Part shown: piece after piece, positions 1 through 8,140 of the stretch | Layout of the letters: every line of letters begins with the position of its first letter | How positions within the stretch are numbered: the stretch's first letter is position 1 | Assembly: GCF_917563915.1 (NCBI RefSeq) | Contig: NZ_CAKJTI010000001.1 | Coordinates: 62,001 to 126,000, forward strand | Direction: 5' to 3' | DNA length: 64,000 bases | Source: Bacillus rhizoplanae | GTDB taxonomy: Bacteria > Bacillota > Bacilli > Bacillales > Bacillaceae_G | The notes under the pieces: generated by a model | What the model saw: the letters and a program-made list of their open reading frames with translations, nothing else | Told to the model about the DNA's origin: nothing | Database searches by the model: none | Program-made: the position numbers and the translations under genes

Positions 1-2
1 TG

Positions 3-1295
3 GACCTAATTGCAAAAAAACGTGATGACAAAGCATTAACGACAGAAGAAATTAATTTTATCATTGAAGGCTACACAAATGGTGATATTCCAGATTACCA
101 AATGAGTTCACTTGCAATGGCAATTTTCTTCCAAGATATGAATGAGCAGGAACGTGCTGATTTAACGATGGCAATGGTAAATAGCGGCGATACAATTGAT
201 TTATCAGCGATCGAAGGAGTAAAAGTAGATAAACATTCAACAGGTGGTGTTGGTGATACAACTACGCTTGTGTTAGGTCCATTAGTGGCTGCTTTAGGTG
301 TACCAGTTGCGAAAATGTCTGGTCGTGGTCTTGGGCATACAGGTGGTACGATTGATAAATTAGAAGCAGTTCCGGGGTTTCATGTAGAAATTGAAAACGA
401 GGAATTTATTCGTCTTGTAAATGAAAATAAAATTGCTGTTATTGGTCAAAGCGGAAACTTAACACCTGCTGACAAAAAGTTATATGCACTTCGTGATGTA
501 ACGGCAACGGTAAACTCTATTCCGTTAATTGCAAGCTCTATTATGAGTAAAAAAATTGCAGCTGGTGCGGATGCAATCGTTCTTGATGTCAAAACAGGTG
601 CGGGTGCATTTATGAAAACGGACGAGGACGCGAAGCAATTAGCTGAAGCAATGGTTCGCATCGGTAACAATGTTGGCCGTAAAACAATGGCAGTTATTTC
701 TGATATGAGTCAGCCGCTTGGTGAGGCAATCGGTAACGCTTTAGAAGTGAAAGAAGCGATTGATACATTGCAAGGAAAAGGGCCAAAAGACTTAGAAGAT
801 TTATGTTTAACGCTTGGAAGTCAAATGGTGTACCTAGCTGGACATGCTTCTTCTTTAGAAAATGCGCGTGAAAAGCTAATCGAAGTCATGAACAACGGAA
901 AAGCACTAGAAGCATTTAAAACGTTCTTAGCAGCACAAGGCGGCGACGCTTCAGTTGTAGATGATCCTTCTAAATTGCCACAAGCACAATATAAGATTGA
1001 AGTAGAGGCAAAAGAAGATGGATATGTATCTGAAATCGTTGCAGATGAAATTGGAACAGCAGCAATGCTTTTAGGAGCAGGTCGTGCAACGAAAGAATCT
1101 GAAATCGATTTAGCAGTTGGACTTATGCTTCGTAAAAAAGTGGGCGATAGCGTGAAGAAAGGTGAATCGCTTGTAACAATTTACGCGAACCGTGAAAATG
1201 TAGAAGACGTAAAACAAAAAATTTACGAAAACATGAAGGTATCTGCAGAGCATGTAGATGCACCAAAGTTAGTACATGGCATTGTAGAGAAATAA
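3..1295 (+). CDS. pdp: Pyrimidine-nucleoside phosphorylase (5' end outside window)
   Basis: Phosphorolysis of uridine, thymidine and deoxyuridine in cytosolic nucleoside salvage. The reading frame is open from base 3 ([16 protein letters not shown]), so only a few N-terminal codons are missing; the first internal ATG at 102 is not the true start. Family hallmarks are visible: a [13 protein letters not shown] phosphate-binding loop, [18 protein letters not shown], and [11 protein letters not shown]. The C-terminal alpha/beta domain (from about residue 340) is intact. Length and motifs fit Pdp of bacilli rather than the thymidine-only DeoA. A Rho-independent terminator follows directly. Confidence 0.95.
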   Translation, partial: DLIAKKRDDKALTTEEINFIIEGYTNGDIPDYQMSSLAMAIFFQDMNEQERADLTMAMVNSGDTIDLSAIEGVKVDKHSTGGVGDTTTLVLGPLVAALGVPVAKMSGRGLGHTGGTIDKLEAVPGFHVEIENEEFIRLVNENKIAVIGQSGNLTPADKKLYALRDVTATVNSIPLIASSIMSKKIAAGADAIVLDVKTGAGAFMKTDEDAKQLAEAMVRIGNNVGRKTMAVISDMSQPLGEAIGNALEVKEAIDTLQGKGPKDLEDLCLTLGSQMVYLAGHASSLENAREKLIEVMNNGKALEAFKTFLAAQGGDASVVDDPSKLPQAQYKIEVEAKEDGYVSEIVADEIGTAAMLLGAGRATKESEIDLAVGLMLRKKVGDSVKKGESLVTIYANRENVEDVKQKIYENMKVSAEHVDAPKLVHGIVEK

Positions 1296-1320
1296 GATAA
1301 AGTGAAATGCTAATCAGCAG
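1296..1320 (-). repeat. Possible head fragment of a bcr1-like element
   Basis: The bases just after the pdp stop (ATAAAGTGAAATGCTAATC and on) resemble the ATAAAGTGAAACTTCCATCAG terminus of the bcr1-like repeats found elsewhere in the window, but the rest of the element is absent. It is either a relic or chance similarity. Confidence 0.3.
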
Positions 1321-1323
1321 TAT

Positions 1324-1359
1324 AAAAAAAGCTATGGAGTTTTCTCTTTAGCTTTTTTT
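1324..1359 (+). terminator. Rho-independent terminator after pdp
   Basis: Inverted repeat AAAAAAAGCTA / TAGCTTTTTTT separated by a short loop, ending in a T-run. It lies between the pdp stop and the corA ribosome-binding site. Confidence 0.75.
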
Positions 1360-1384
1360 GCTTATAATAATAATGGGTGAAACT

Positions 1385-2335
1385 ATGATAAGAATTTGTG
1401 CAGTAACAAAAGAAAATGAAGTATTATATGATTTGTCATTAGAAGAAACAAAGCGAGAAGATATTGTGTGGTTTTGGCTAGATTTATGTAAACCGACGAA
1501 AGAAGAGTATACATATATTTTACAAGACTATTTCAAATTCCATCCCCTTGCGATTGAAGATTGTTTAGAATATGTACAGAGGCCAAAGGTTGACTTTTAT
1601 GAAGGGTATCACTTTTTAGTTCTTCATGCTTTTAGTGAAGATGGATTAGAGCCGCATGAAATTGATTTATTCGTTAGTGATCATTTTGTTGTATCCTTTC
1701 ACTTTTCGCACAATAAGGCGATTGAACGAGCATGGAATAAACTTGGGGAAAGACAACGTATAAAGAGAAGCACTCTTCATGTAACGCATACAATTATTGA
1801 CCAAATTGTCGATGATTATTTTGCTCCGGTATATTATATTGAAGATCATTTAAATGCAATTGATGACAATTTAACAGGGGATATAGCAAGTACTGTATTA
1901 GAAGAGGTATTTGATATTCGCTCTGATTTATCAAAATTACGAAGAACAATTGTACCAATGCGCGATTTATTGTATCGTATTTTAAATTCAACGCGTTTTC
2001 ATGGTGTGAATGATCATGAAATTTATTTTAAAGATATTTATGATCACCTGTTAAAATTGTCTGAGATGATTGAAACAAGCCGAGAACTGACAGCTGATAT
2101 TCGCGATAGTTACTTTTCGCTAAACTCTCATCATATGAATAACATTATGAAAACGTTAACGGTTTTTTCAACCATTTTCATGCCATTAACATTTATTGTT
2201 GGTGTATATGGAATGAATTTTGACAATATGCCAGAGTTAAAGTGGGAGTATGGTTATTATATTTGTTTAGCCATAATGGCTCTTATTGGTGGTGGCATGA
2301 TGGTATGGTTTTATAAGAAGGGCTGGTTTAAATAA
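1385..2335 (+). CDS. corA: CorA-family magnesium/divalent-cation transporter
   Basis: Inner-membrane pentameric Mg2+ (Co2+) channel. The 316-residue product has a large acidic cytoplasmic N-terminal domain with long helices and two C-terminal membrane helices; the diagnostic YGMNF signature closes the first helix and is followed by NMPEL in the loop. ATG 1385 is chosen because GGGTGA lies four bases upstream; earlier in-frame starts at 1358 and 1373 fall in or just after the pdp terminator. The TAA stop sits inside the ATAAA end of a bcr1-like element, so the element begins exactly where the gene ends. Confidence 0.93.
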   Translation: MIRICAVTKENEVLYDLSLEETKREDIVWFWLDLCKPTKEEYTYILQDYFKFHPLAIEDCLEYVQRPKVDFYEGYHFLVLHAFSEDGLEPHEIDLFVSDHFVVSFHFSHNKAIERAWNKLGERQRIKRSTLHVTHTIIDQIVDDYFAPVYYIEDHLNAIDDNLTGDIASTVLEEVFDIRSDLSKLRRTIVPMRDLLYRILNSTRFHGVNDHEIYFKDIYDHLLKLSEMIETSRELTADIRDSYFSLNSHHMNNIMKTLTVFSTIFMPLTFIVGVYGMNFDNMPELKWEYGYYICLAIMALIGGGMMVWFYKKGWFK

Positions 2336-2486
2336 AGTGAAACTTTCATCAGTAGGGGCTTTCTCCCCCACTGATGGTTAGTTGAACCAACCGGACACAT
2401 GCCAGCAGTTGTCCGCCACTTATCCTCTTCGTTTCTCTCTACATCTTGAGGTGGTGGTCTTATTGCCTGCGAATAGCGGGATAATA
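2332..2486 (-). repeat. bcr1-like element, copy A (about 155 bp)
   Basis: Reverse-orientation copy running from ATAAAGTGAAACTTTC to GCGGGATAAT. It contains all recognisable blocks of the family: the hairpin around CATCAG...CTGATGG, GGTTAGTTGAACC, the purine/pyrimidine-rich paired arms and the CGAATAGCGGG hairpin. Its left terminal ATAAA includes the corA stop codon. Confidence 0.9.
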
Positions 2487-2517
2487 AAAAACGCCGGGAA
2501 TTCCCAGCGTTTTTTAT
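2486..2517 (-). terminator. Bidirectional terminator downstream of the purine permease
   Basis: AAAACGCCGGGAATTCCCAG with matching GCGTTTTTT arm, a strong GC hairpin followed by T-runs on both strands. It ends the leftward permease transcript and shields it from corA. Confidence 0.85.
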
Positions 2518-3807
2518 TTAGCCGATGGCATGTAACACAAACATGAGTAAGAAGAGACACGTGATAGTATAAAGAGGTTTTGCAACTTCTTTATGTTTAC
2601 CAAGTGCTACTTTTAAGATTGGATATGCAATGAATCCAAAAGCAATACCATCAGCAATGCTATATGTGAGCGGAATCATAACGATAATTAAAAACGCTGG
2701 AAATCCTTCTGAAAAATCGTTCAGAGGAATTTGTTGAATGTTTGTAATCATTAAACCGCCAATAATAATTAAGATTGGAGCGATTGCACTATCTGGAATT
2801 AACTTTACAAACGGTAAAGCAAACAATGAGGCAAAGAATAATCCGCCAGTGACGATAGACGTCAGACCTGTCTTGCCGCCCGCTGTAATACCAGCAGCAC
2901 TTTCTATTGTAGAAACAGTTGGACTTGTGCCAAATAGCCCGCATGTCATCGCTGAAATTGCATTTGCTTGATAAGCACGAGGGAATTTACGCTGATCTTC
3001 TAATAAACCGTGCAAAAGCCCCATGTTTTCAAAAATGAGTACCATACTCAATGAGAACGTTGCAATTAAAAATGGTAAAGAAGTCAGTTTCCCAAACGAC
3101 ATTGCACCAAAAACATCACCATAGTTAGCAAATGAAAATGAACTATTGCCAACTTGACTTGTATCAACAATACCAAATAACCAGGAAATTCCGGTTCCAA
3201 TTGCAATGGTCCATAAAAAGTTTCCACGTACATTACGAATAAATAAAACTAATGCAACAATAAGCGTAAGCAGTGTAGCTAGAACAACGGGACTACCTAA
3301 ATTTCCTAATGCAACAGCAGTGTTCGAATTCGCAACGACAATGCCACCTTTTTGCAAGCCGATAAATGCTAAAAATAGCCCGATACCGACAGTAATCGCT
3401 TCTTTTAACGACTTTGGAATTGCAGTAGAAAGTGTACGAGCAATAGGTGTAAACGCGGTAATTGTAAAAATAATACCAGCGATAAAGACAGCTGCTAATG
3501 CTTCTTGCCAAGTTAAACCAAGCGTATGCACAGCTGTGTACGTGAAAAACGCATTTACTCCCATACCTGGTACAAGAATCACCGGTGCATTTGCCCAAAA
3601 TGCCATCAATAGACAGCCGATAAATGAGCTAAATACAGTTGCCAAAATTCCTGCTTCAAGGGGAATACCAGCATCTGATAAAATAGATGCATTCACAATC
3701 ATAATATAAACAATCGTGAAAAATGATGTTACACCAGCAACTACTTCTTGTTTTGGCGATGTGTGATGTAGGTCTAATTTAAATGTTTTTTCAAGGATTC
3801 CTTTCAT
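2518..3807 (-). CDS. AzgA/NCS2-family guanine-hypoxanthine permease (PbuG/PbuO-like)
   Basis: Proton-driven uptake of purine bases across the cytoplasmic membrane. The 429 residues are almost wholly hydrophobic, with about 12 membrane helices, and show the family's VAGVTSFFTIVYIMIVNASI start, the PGMGVNAFFTYT motif and, in the second half, SPTVSTIESAAGITAGGKTG. Length equals that of B. subtilis PbuG/PbuO. ATG 3807 follows AAGAAGG. Which purine is preferred cannot be decided from sequence. A structured-looking leader lies upstream. Confidence 0.88.
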   Translation of the reverse strand: MKGILEKTFKLDLHHTSPKQEVVAGVTSFFTIVYIMIVNASILSDAGIPLEAGILATVFSSFIGCLLMAFWANAPVILVPGMGVNAFFTYTAVHTLGLTWQEALAAVFIAGIIFTITAFTPIARTLSTAIPKSLKEAITVGIGLFLAFIGLQKGGIVVANSNTAVALGNLGSPVVLATLLTLIVALVLFIRNVRGNFLWTIAIGTGISWLFGIVDTSQVGNSSFSFANYGDVFGAMSFGKLTSLPFLIATFSLSMVLIFENMGLLHGLLEDQRKFPRAYQANAISAMTCGLFGTSPTVSTIESAAGITAGGKTGLTSIVTGGLFFASLFALPFVKLIPDSAIAPILIIIGGLMITNIQQIPLNDFSEGFPAFLIIVMIPLTYSIADGIAFGFIAYPILKVALGKHKEVAKPLYTITCLFLLMFVLHAIG

Positions 3808-3890
3808 GTTAAACCTTCTTTTTCATATCCCTCTCCCGCCCGTGATATCCCTATGCAGGGCTCACCGTCTATTATTATAACAAAACGAAA
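3808..3890 (-). promoter_or_regulatory. Promoter and structured leader of the purine permease
   Basis: On the minus strand TTGTAA and TATAAT-like boxes precede a ~65-base leader containing GAGCCCTGCATAGGG, a GCCC/GGGC pairing option and AGGGATAT twice around ACGGGCGGGAG. The fold could be regulatory, but I cannot match it to the purine riboswitch consensus or any other class. Confidence 0.4.
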
Positions 3891-3941
3891 GGTTTTTACA
3901 ATAAAAAAATGAGAACGTTTTCTTTTTTACTAGATGTACAA

Positions 3942-4601
3942 TTAAATATAGGTGAAAATAGCACGGACAGTCGAAATGATTTCCAATTCTCCTGATTGGA
4001 TAGGAGGAGCACCGCTATGGACAGCGGAATAAGCAACAAATTCCCGCGGCATATGAGAGGACTCTTCAACGACAGAAATGGGAATGGGATTTACATTTAG
4101 ATTATATGTACTAGCAATCGTCCTTGCTTTTTCTTGGGCATTTTGCACAGCGAGTACTAATGCTTGTTTGTAATAAGCATTAGGCTCTGAAACGCGAAAT
4201 ACAAGTCCTTTGGCGACATTTGCCCCGTTTGCTACAGCTGCTTCATATACTTCCCCTGCTTTTTGTACATTCAACACAATAATTTCATATAAATGCTCAA
4301 CTTGATAACCGCGTAACATAGCCTTTTCGTTCACGTATTCATATTGCGGTGTAATGGTGTAAGAAAGCGTTTTGATATTTTGCTCTGTAATTCCAAGTTG
4401 TTTCAAAGAATCAAGTAATTTAGTAGAAAGAGCAGCATTTTCTTCTTGTGCTTGCTTTACATTTGTACCTTCAGTACGAACACCAATTGTTAACACGACA
4501 ACATCAGGTTTTGCTTTTACGACACCTTCACCTTGTACAGTAACAGTTGCTTCTTTGCCATTACGTAATTCATGTGAATATAGAGGCATTCCAATTTGCA
4601 T
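3942..4601 (-). CDS. SIMPL-domain (DUF541) protein
   Basis: The 219-residue product starts GKEATVTVQGEGVVKAKPD and follows the whole SIMPL/DUF541 pattern (VTVxGEGxVxxxPDxxxLxxGV, then LGIxxxxIxTxxYxxxPxYxY). Members form ring-like oligomers and have been linked to oxidative stress defence or interaction with signalling proteins; the precise role in Bacillus is unknown. No signal peptide is visible, so a cytosolic location is likely here. ATG 4601 is preceded by GGAAGGTG. Monocistronic, transcribed toward the permease. Confidence 0.85.
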   Translation of the reverse strand: MQIGMPLYSHELRNGKEATVTVQGEGVVKAKPDVVVLTIGVRTEGTNVKQAQEENAALSTKLLDSLKQLGITEQNIKTLSYTITPQYEYVNEKAMLRGYQVEHLYEIIVLNVQKAGEVYEAAVANGANVAKGLVFRVSEPNAYYKQALVLAVQNAQEKARTIASTYNLNVNPIPISVVEESSHMPREFVAYSAVHSGAPPIQSGELEIISTVRAIFTYI

Positions 4602-4721
4602 AACTGTTCACCTTCCTTTCTCTATTTATATGAAAGAAGTGAGTCCACTTTGTCCTTAAATTTAGAAATATAGTGGAAAATCTAAGTAGAAAGAAAATAT
4701 ATACAATTAAGGTATTTATGC

Positions 4722-4727
4722 ATTATA
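4722..4727 (+). promoter_or_regulatory. Likely -10 box of the marR promoter
   Basis: TATAAT within CATTATAATATG, 36 bases before GTG 4763. If used, it rules out the longer reading-frame starts at 4673, 4718 and 4730. Confidence 0.45.
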
Positions 4728-4762
4728 ATATGTGTAAATATTATAAAAAAGGGTCGAGAACA

Positions 4763-5182
4763 GTGAACGAAAAACGAGAAGCACTTATTTTAGACTTATC
4801 TATCTCCTTTCGGAAAATGATTCGTTTATTACAAAATGATATTAATGAACTCTTTTCTGAGCATATGCCATGGAATGAATTTTCTGTACTGCGTGCATTA
4901 TATTGGAAAAGCCCGCAAATGGCATCGCAAATTGCAAGTGAAGTGAATGTTACATCGAGTCATATTACAGCGGTTACAGATCGTCTTGTTCGTAAGGGGC
5001 TTGTAACGAGAAAGCGCTCTGATTCAGACAGGCGCATTGTTTATTTAGAAATTACGGATACCGGGAAAGATGTTGCCGAAAAGCTTGAAAATGTTCGAAA
5101 AGAATATTATAGAGAGAAGTTCCAGGACTGGAGCGATCAAGAAATTGAAATGGTATTAGAGCTCTTTGGCAGAGTTCTATGA
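4763..5182 (+). CDS. MarR-family transcriptional regulator
   Basis: A 139-residue winged-helix repressor or activator. The DNA-binding domain (about residues 35-100) shows MASQIASEVNVTSSHITAV, the recognition helix, followed by the wing TRKRSDSDRRIVYLEIT typical of MarR/SlyA proteins. GTG 4763 is chosen because a TATAAT box lies at 4722-4727 and AAAGGG precedes the GTG. Flanking genes are a divergent SIMPL protein and a secreted protein; no ligand can be inferred. Confidence 0.85.
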   Translation: MNEKREALILDLSISFRKMIRLLQNDINELFSEHMPWNEFSVLRALYWKSPQMASQIASEVNVTSSHITAVTDRLVRKGLVTRKRSDSDRRIVYLEITDTGKDVAEKLENVRKEYYREKFQDWSDQEIEMVLELFGRVL

Positions 5183-5217
5183 AAAATAGAAAAGCAATTT
5201 TTGCTTTTCTATTTTTT
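5183..5217 (+). terminator. Terminator after marR
   Basis: Perfect inverted repeat AAAATAGAAAAGCAA / TTGCTTTTCTATTTT with T-run, immediately after the stop codon. Confidence 0.85.
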
Positions 5218-5305
5218 ATGGCTTCATCATACTACAGAACGGATGCGCTGCATAAAAACAGACCTACATTCCTATACTTTACCTATATGGAATAGGAGGC
5301 AGACT

Positions 5306-5851
5306 ATGAAACGTATTGTTTCTTTTGGAATTATCGGTATATGTTTACTATGTTACAGTATGGAGATAAGTGCAGCGTCTCCAAATCAAATTGTACAAAA
5401 AGAACTAGAATATATCTCAAATCATAAGCCTGTTTTATACTCACAATTATGGATGCGCTCGATGCAAACTTCTGTTTTGTTTCATCATAGTGATAACATT
5501 CATCATCAAGATACTTTACATAACATAAAACATTCCTCCCTCGTAAAGGTAAAACAAATTTCACTGGCCAAAGCTTCTGTTTATATTCCGCGAGTTTCTC
5601 AGTATGTGTCAAAATTCGGAAAAGAAAATGTACAAGTGTACTATTTAGCTGTGCAGTATGATGTGAAAAAAGAAAATCCATACCAACTAAATGGAATAAA
5701 TTACTTTTTACAAGTATTTGTACAAGAGTATGGGGACTGGAAAATTGCTGAAAGTGTTGTCGCACCGACAGATCAAATCGTGACAAACGATGATGGATTT
5801 GGGACAGACGAAGAGAAGACATATAGCGAAAGACGAAAAAATGCAAAATAG
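5306..5851 (+). CDS. Secreted protein of unknown function
   Basis: A 181-residue product with a signal peptide (KRIVSFGIIGICLLCYSM, probable cleavage after ISA-A). The mature part has a histidine-rich patch (HHSDNIHHQD) and a C-terminal half (YYLAVQYDV...NYFLQVFVQE...WKIAES) resembling small cystatin/NTF2-like folds, but I do not recognise a named family. ATG 5306 has an ideal AGGAGG seven bases upstream; the longer frame to 5201 runs into the preceding terminator. Followed by a strong terminator. Confidence 0.75.
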   Translation: MKRIVSFGIIGICLLCYSMEISAASPNQIVQKELEYISNHKPVLYSQLWMRSMQTSVLFHHSDNIHHQDTLHNIKHSSLVKVKQISLAKASVYIPRVSQYVSKFGKENVQVYYLAVQYDVKKENPYQLNGINYFLQVFVQEYGDWKIAESVVAPTDQIVTNDDGFGTDEEKTYSERRKNAK

Positions 5852-5874
5852 CCCCCTGACTAGGAGGCTATTTT
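5845..5874 (+). terminator. Terminator, left copy of a 30 bp direct repeat
   Basis: AAAATAGCC[C]CCTGACTAGGAGGCTATTTT hairpin. The same 30 bases, with one difference, recur at 8111-8140 on the other side of the adenine-deaminase-like gene. Confidence 0.85.
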
Positions 5875-5881
5875 CACGTTG

Positions 5882-6038
5882 TTTATCCCGCTATTCGCGG
5901 GCAGTAAGACCCCCGCCTCAAGATGTAGAGAGAAGCGAAGAAGATAGGTGGGGGATAACTGCTGGCATGCGCCCGATTGGTTCAACTAACCATCATTTGG
6001 GGATGAAAAACCCCCACTTGATGGAGGTTTCACTTTAT
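5882..6038 (+). repeat. bcr1-like element, copy B (157 bp)
   Basis: Full-length forward copy bounded by TTTAT at 5882-5886 and 6034-6038, containing CCCGCTATTCGCGGG, CCCCCGCCTCAAGATG, GATAGGTGGGGGATAACTGC, GGTTCAACTAACC and the terminal GTTTCACTTTAT. Its right end supplies the stop codon (TAA, 6035-6037 on the minus strand) of the convergent deaminase-like gene. Confidence 0.92.
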
Positions 6039-7810
6039 CTTACAAAATAGTCACTCTTCATTCTCTTAACCGAAGACACAACTGCATTCTCTTTAATAGA
6101 ATATACTCCTTCAGCTGTTAAACGTACAGCTGGTAAATGGGTCGATGTTAAAAAGAACATTGTGTATAATGGATCGATATGCTGATGTCCTCTTTCCTTT
6201 AGAAGTTGCACAAGCCCTGTCGTTTTTAAAATCAGTTCATGCATGGGCAACTTGCTCATTTTTCCTCCAAGCGGCAATTCCAAATTGAATAAGGTTTCCT
6301 CCCCTTCCATTAATATGGTACCGCCCCCTTGATCGAGTAGTTGATTTACAGCTTTCACCATGATCTCTTTCTTTTGCCCTATAACAACGATATCTTGAGA
6401 TGCTGTGTAGGTTGTCGCTACAGCATCTAGGTGATCGGCAAATCCTTTTAATATACCGTTAGTAACCCATTTTCCCTTTTGATCAATAAGACTGACATAA
6501 CAATATCCTTCTTTAGCTTCTAACTCAATAATGCCTTGTTTTAGCAGCAGTGATTCGGGACTGGATTTTGTAATAACCGCATTAAGCATTTCTATTACAG
6601 GGACTTCCGGGTTTTCAGCGGTCATATCTAGCCATTCCGGCTGAACACGCCATTCTATGTGCATAGGTTCAAACTGCAATTGTTGCCAATCACATACAGG
6701 AAACGGCTTCAAGAGTTGTCCGTTTGTCACAACCAGCTGTCCGTTTGCTATAACCTTGACCGGGGAAGGCTTGCTTATATCCTCGAGAAATAGAATATCT
6801 GCGACTCGTCCCGGAGCGATTCCACCGATTTCTTGATCCAATCCATAATATGTTGCGGGATTTAAAGTGGCCATCCGATAAGCGGCATGGAAAGGAACAC
6901 CATTATCGAGAGAAATCTTAATAAGATAGTCCATCAATCCATGTTGAAGAAACGGAGGCATGGAGCCATCTGTTGTTAACATAAGCCTTGAAGCGGAAGA
7001 GAAATCAAAGTTGAGCTCTTGTAAATCTTTGATTAGGCCCGGCAAATCAGGACGTATAGAGGAGTGACGCAAAGTTGCATACATACCTAAACGAAGCCTT
7101 CTGATTACTTCCTCTCCAGTGATAGCTTCATGACAAGCCGTAACACCGAGTGCTGCCAAAGCATTTAAGGTTTCACTGGAGGCTCCTGGGTTATGCCCCT
7201 CAATTCTTTTGCCCAGCCTCCGTGCTTCTGCTATTCCTTCAAGTATAGTTTCATCGCCAGTCAAGGCAGCAGGCCAAGCAGTTAATTCGCCAGCTTGTAT
7301 AACCCGCTTATGACGAAGCAAACTGACCAAGCGCTCAGTCGTGAATTTCGCTAACATATCCGGGTGGTTGCTTTGTGGATCCATCCTTGCCCACCAATAA
7401 TTTTTGACAGGCAAATGACTGCTGTAATCCATTAAATATTCAAAATTTTTCTGATCTGTATTTAAATAAAATATTAGATTATCATTCACTAAAGTCGTTG
7501 TACCTAAGCTTAAAGCGAATTCTCCAAATGAAGTAAGATTATAGTACTGATATGGATGTGCATGAGGTTCGATGTATCCTGGAACTAACGTAAAACTGGA
7601 TGCATCTATAATTTGCGTTTTTTCATCAATTTGCGGTTCCCGTATTCCTACATAAGCAATACGATCTTCATACAAAACGATATCTTTTCTTTCCAGCTCT
7701 CCTGTGTATACATTAAACACAATTCCTCCTGTAATCCAAGCTGTTGCTGGGTGCTTACCCCTTGATACTTCTATAAGCTTCCACAATGTATCCTTTTCAA
7801 TGGATCTCAT
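6035..7810 (-). CDS. Adenine-deaminase-like amidohydrolase (YerA-like)
   Basis: A 591-residue metal-dependent hydrolase of the adenine deaminase family (adenine to hypoxanthine). Metal and catalytic residues are present: PGYIEPHAHPY (HxH), GELTAWP (Glu), EGHNPG, TACHEAITGEE and TTDGSMPP (Asp). The C-terminal half has the usual beta-sandwich and GG-rich cap. ATG 7810 follows GGGGGA; a start 10 codons earlier lacks a good site. The gene looks GC-richer than its neighbours by eye and is flanked by near-identical 30 bp repeats, suggesting acquisition. B. subtilis YerA has not been shown to deaminate adenine, so substrate is uncertain. Confidence 0.82.
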   Translation of the reverse strand: MRSIEKDTLWKLIEVSRGKHPATAWITGGIVFNVYTGELERKDIVLYEDRIAYVGIREPQIDEKTQIIDASSFTLVPGYIEPHAHPYQYYNLTSFGEFALSLGTTTLVNDNLIFYLNTDQKNFEYLMDYSSHLPVKNYWWARMDPQSNHPDMLAKFTTERLVSLLRHKRVIQAGELTAWPAALTGDETILEGIAEARRLGKRIEGHNPGASSETLNALAALGVTACHEAITGEEVIRRLRLGMYATLRHSSIRPDLPGLIKDLQELNFDFSSASRLMLTTDGSMPPFLQHGLMDYLIKISLDNGVPFHAAYRMATLNPATYYGLDQEIGGIAPGRVADILFLEDISKPSPVKVIANGQLVVTNGQLLKPFPVCDWQQLQFEPMHIEWRVQPEWLDMTAENPEVPVIEMLNAVITKSSPESLLLKQGIIELEAKEGYCYVSLIDQKGKWVTNGILKGFADHLDAVATTYTASQDIVVIGQKKEIMVKAVNQLLDQGGGTILMEGEETLFNLELPLGGKMSKLPMHELILKTTGLVQLLKERGHQHIDPLYTMFFLTSTHLPAVRLTAEGVYSIKENAVVSSVKRMKSDYFVR

Positions 7811-8133
7811 GTAACTCTCCCCCTTATCTGCTTTTTTCACGCTCAGAATTATTTTAGTTCATATAAAATATCTAAAAATTCAGTCTCATATACTTTTATA
7901 TTTTACTATAAAGGGGGCACGTTGTAGATTATCTTTTCTTCTTCTATTTTTTTGTAAGTTAAATCTATGCCAGACTTGCGCAGCAAACGCAGTGCGGCTC
8001 ACTTTTTCAGGTTCTGTTCTACATAGTACATATGAAAACTCCTCTTTCAATTGTAAAGAGGAGGGGAGAGGGGCAAGTGTATAGTGACAAGTTTATTTTT
8101 CGACACTATGAAAATAGCCTCCTGACTAGGAGG
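7811..8133. other. Intergenic region, 323 bases
   Basis: Contains an AT-rich stretch that may hold the leftward promoter of the deaminase-like gene (7850-7920), then two hairpins (8033-8063 and 8111-8140) that end the ABC-permease transcript. No open frame with a ribosome-binding site was seen. Confidence 0.5.
8033..8063 (-). terminator. Second hairpin downstream of the permease operon
   Basis: CTCCTCTTT / AAAGAGGAG arms with a seven-base loop; on the minus strand it is followed by TTTTC, so it can act as a back-up terminator. Confidence 0.5.
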
Positions 8134-8140
8134 CTATTTT
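8111..8140 (-). terminator. Terminator, right copy of the 30 bp direct repeat
   Basis: AAAATAGCC[T]CCTGACTAGGAGGCTATTTT, 29 of 30 bases identical to 5845-5874. It overlaps the stop codon of the leftward permease gene and terminates that operon. Confidence 0.85.

Noticed and set aside
3206-3709. 167-codon frame opposite the purine permease
   Set aside because: Shadow of the membrane-protein gene; composition is that of antisense hydrophobic codons and no start signal is present.
3808-3875. Purine riboswitch upstream of the permease
   Set aside because: The conserved J2/3 and loop-loop bases of the purine aptamer are not found.
5790-6050. Open frame reading through element B, and similar ones in other copies
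   Set aside because: They arise by chance in the repeat; sequence is not conserved between copies as protein and ends shift frame.
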